This document shows, in pieces, positions 7,812 through 7,932 of a stretch of 7,932 nt of DNA (positions within the stretch are counted from its first letter, which is position 1; every line of letters starts with the position of its first letter). The notes beneath the pieces are model-generated. The model worked only from the letters and a program-made list of their open reading frames with translations. It ran no database searches and was not told the DNA's origin. A program made the position numbers and the translations under genes. Source of the DNA: Thermoplasmatales archaeon (GTDB taxonomy: Archaea > Thermoplasmatota > JASEFT01 > JAUWIS01); NCBI GenBank assembly GCA_030019485.1, contig JASEEW010000084.1, positions 1 to 7,932 on the forward strand. Reading direction: 5' to 3'.

Positions 7812-7816
7812 CCACC
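7812..7816 (-). promoter_or_regulatory. Shine-Dalgarno for the giant CDS
   Basis: Read on the minus strand the bases are GGTGG, complementary to the 3' end of archaeal 16S rRNA (part of GGAGGTGAT). It lies 5 bases before the ATG at 7806, a normal spacing. No comparable site precedes M5 (7794), so this motif decides the start. Confidence 0.65.
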
Positions 7817-7823
7817 AAATAAA
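7817..7823 (-). promoter_or_regulatory. Weak TATA-like element (TTTATTT)
   Basis: On the minus strand an AT stretch TTTATTT lies just before the Shine-Dalgarno. Archaeal box A sites sit about 26 bases before the transcription start, so use of this element would begin the transcript near 7794, exactly at Met5, giving a leaderless message and losing the GGTGG site. If the GGTGG site is used, the promoter must lie further upstream, in or beyond the hairpin array. I cannot choose between these, and the box is a weak match. Confidence 0.2.
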
Positions 7824-7830
7824 CTCTGCG

Positions 7831-7863
7831 TGTTATGGAAAACGCCAAAGCGTTTTCCTAACA
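7831..7863. repeat. Hairpin unit 1
   Basis: Outer arms are TGTTA (7831-7835) and TAACA (7859-7863). The inner arms are GGAAAACGC (7837-7845) and GCGTTTTCC (7850-7858) with loop CAAA. T7836 is a single unpaired base. This is the unit closest to the start codon, 25 bases from it. Confidence 0.85.
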
Positions 7864-7895
7864 TATTACGGAATTTGCTTGCAAATTCCTAATAT
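7863..7895. repeat. Hairpin unit 2
   Basis: Outer arms are ATATTA (7863-7868) and TAATAT (7890-7895). The inner arms are GGAATTTGC (7870-7878) and GCAAATTCC (7881-7889) with a TT loop. C7869 is unpaired. Its outer arms overlap those of both neighbours by one or two bases, so the outermost pairs compete. Confidence 0.85.
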
Positions 7896-7927
7896 CTTAG
7901 GAAAAGTCAAAGACTTTTCCGTAAGAT
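7894..7927. repeat. Hairpin unit 3
   Basis: Outer arms are ATCTTA (7894-7899) and TAAGAT (7922-7927). The inner arms are GGAAAAGTC (7900-7908) and GACTTTTCC (7912-7920) with loop AAA. The unpaired base (G7921) is on the opposite side compared with units 1 and 2, so the unit looks inverted relative to them. Confidence 0.85.
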
Positions 7928-7932
7928 CCTTG

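Larger units (their letters stand above)
7831..7927. repeat. Array of three consecutive hairpins upstream of the giant CDS
   Basis: Nearly the whole upstream region is three back-to-back inverted repeats with one shared design: an outer arm ending TTA, an inner 9-bp stem that always starts GGAA and ends TTCC, a 2-4 base loop, then TAA and the rest of the outer arm. One unpaired base separates the inner and outer stems on one side in each. Inner stems start at 7837, 7870 and 7900, so the spacing is 33 and 30 bases. The two junctions are TAACATATTA and TAATATCTTA. Inner stem sequences differ between units but stay fully paired, which argues for a structure kept by selection or produced by a mobile palindromic element. 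No U-run follows any hairpin on either strand, so they are not classic bacterial-type terminators. The array may continue beyond the window. Confidence 0.85.

Noticed and set aside
7831..7927. Hairpin array as a CRISPR
   Set aside because: The 30-33 base spacing is suggestive, but there is no constant direct repeat beyond GGAA/TTCC and TTA/TAA. Each unit is fully palindromic, leaving no spacer.
7831..7927. Hairpins as intrinsic terminators of the giant gene
   Set aside because: They lie at the 5' side of that gene, and none is followed by a U-run on either strand.

Overview
The window is filled by one very large protein-coding gene on the minus strand. It starts at an ATG at 7806 and runs in an unbroken frame of 2,602 codons to base 1, where it leaves the window without a stop. 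I translated every codon of this frame by hand and found no stop and no sign of a frameshift. The only non-coding DNA is the 126 bases upstream (7807-7932).

The gene encodes an archaeal oligosaccharyltransferase of the STT3/AglB family, the membrane enzyme that moves a lipid-linked glycan onto Asn of N-X-S/T sequons outside the cell. The catalytic landmarks are present in order: a first-loop Asp in TDPYYH (D280), DHD (396-398), TIGE (599-602) and WWDYG (805-809). An organism with AglB as a single polypeptide, AT-rich DNA and an archaeal-type Shine-Dalgarno is an archaeon. The general style (WWDYGFQ and DNFQNG blocks, beta-domain surface repeats, NEW3-like domains) suggests a Thermoplasmatota-like euryarchaeote. 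That placement is an inference.

From the N-terminus (right end of the window) leftwards, the layout is: (a) 7081-7806, about 240 residues with roughly eight predicted membrane spans that precede the normal STT3 core; (b) 5623-7080, the STT3 membrane core; (c) 4489-5622, the soluble catalytic-associated domain with WWDYG; (d) 556-4488, about 1,300 residues holding twelve carboxypeptidase-regulatory/Cna-B-like beta repeats, one of which has a lamin-tail-like domain inserted; (e) 1-555, one complete and one cut NEW3-like domain. Ordinary archaeal AglB proteins are about 850-1,000 residues, so this one is at least 2.6 times normal.

The most striking point is that the enzyme's own tail is saturated with its substrate motif. 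By hand count there are about 99 N-X-S/T sequons in residues 1107-2602, against 3 in residues 1-1106. The tail lies on the same (outer) face as the active site. Upstream of the gene is a compact array of three consecutive hairpins whose stems differ in sequence but keep full complementarity.
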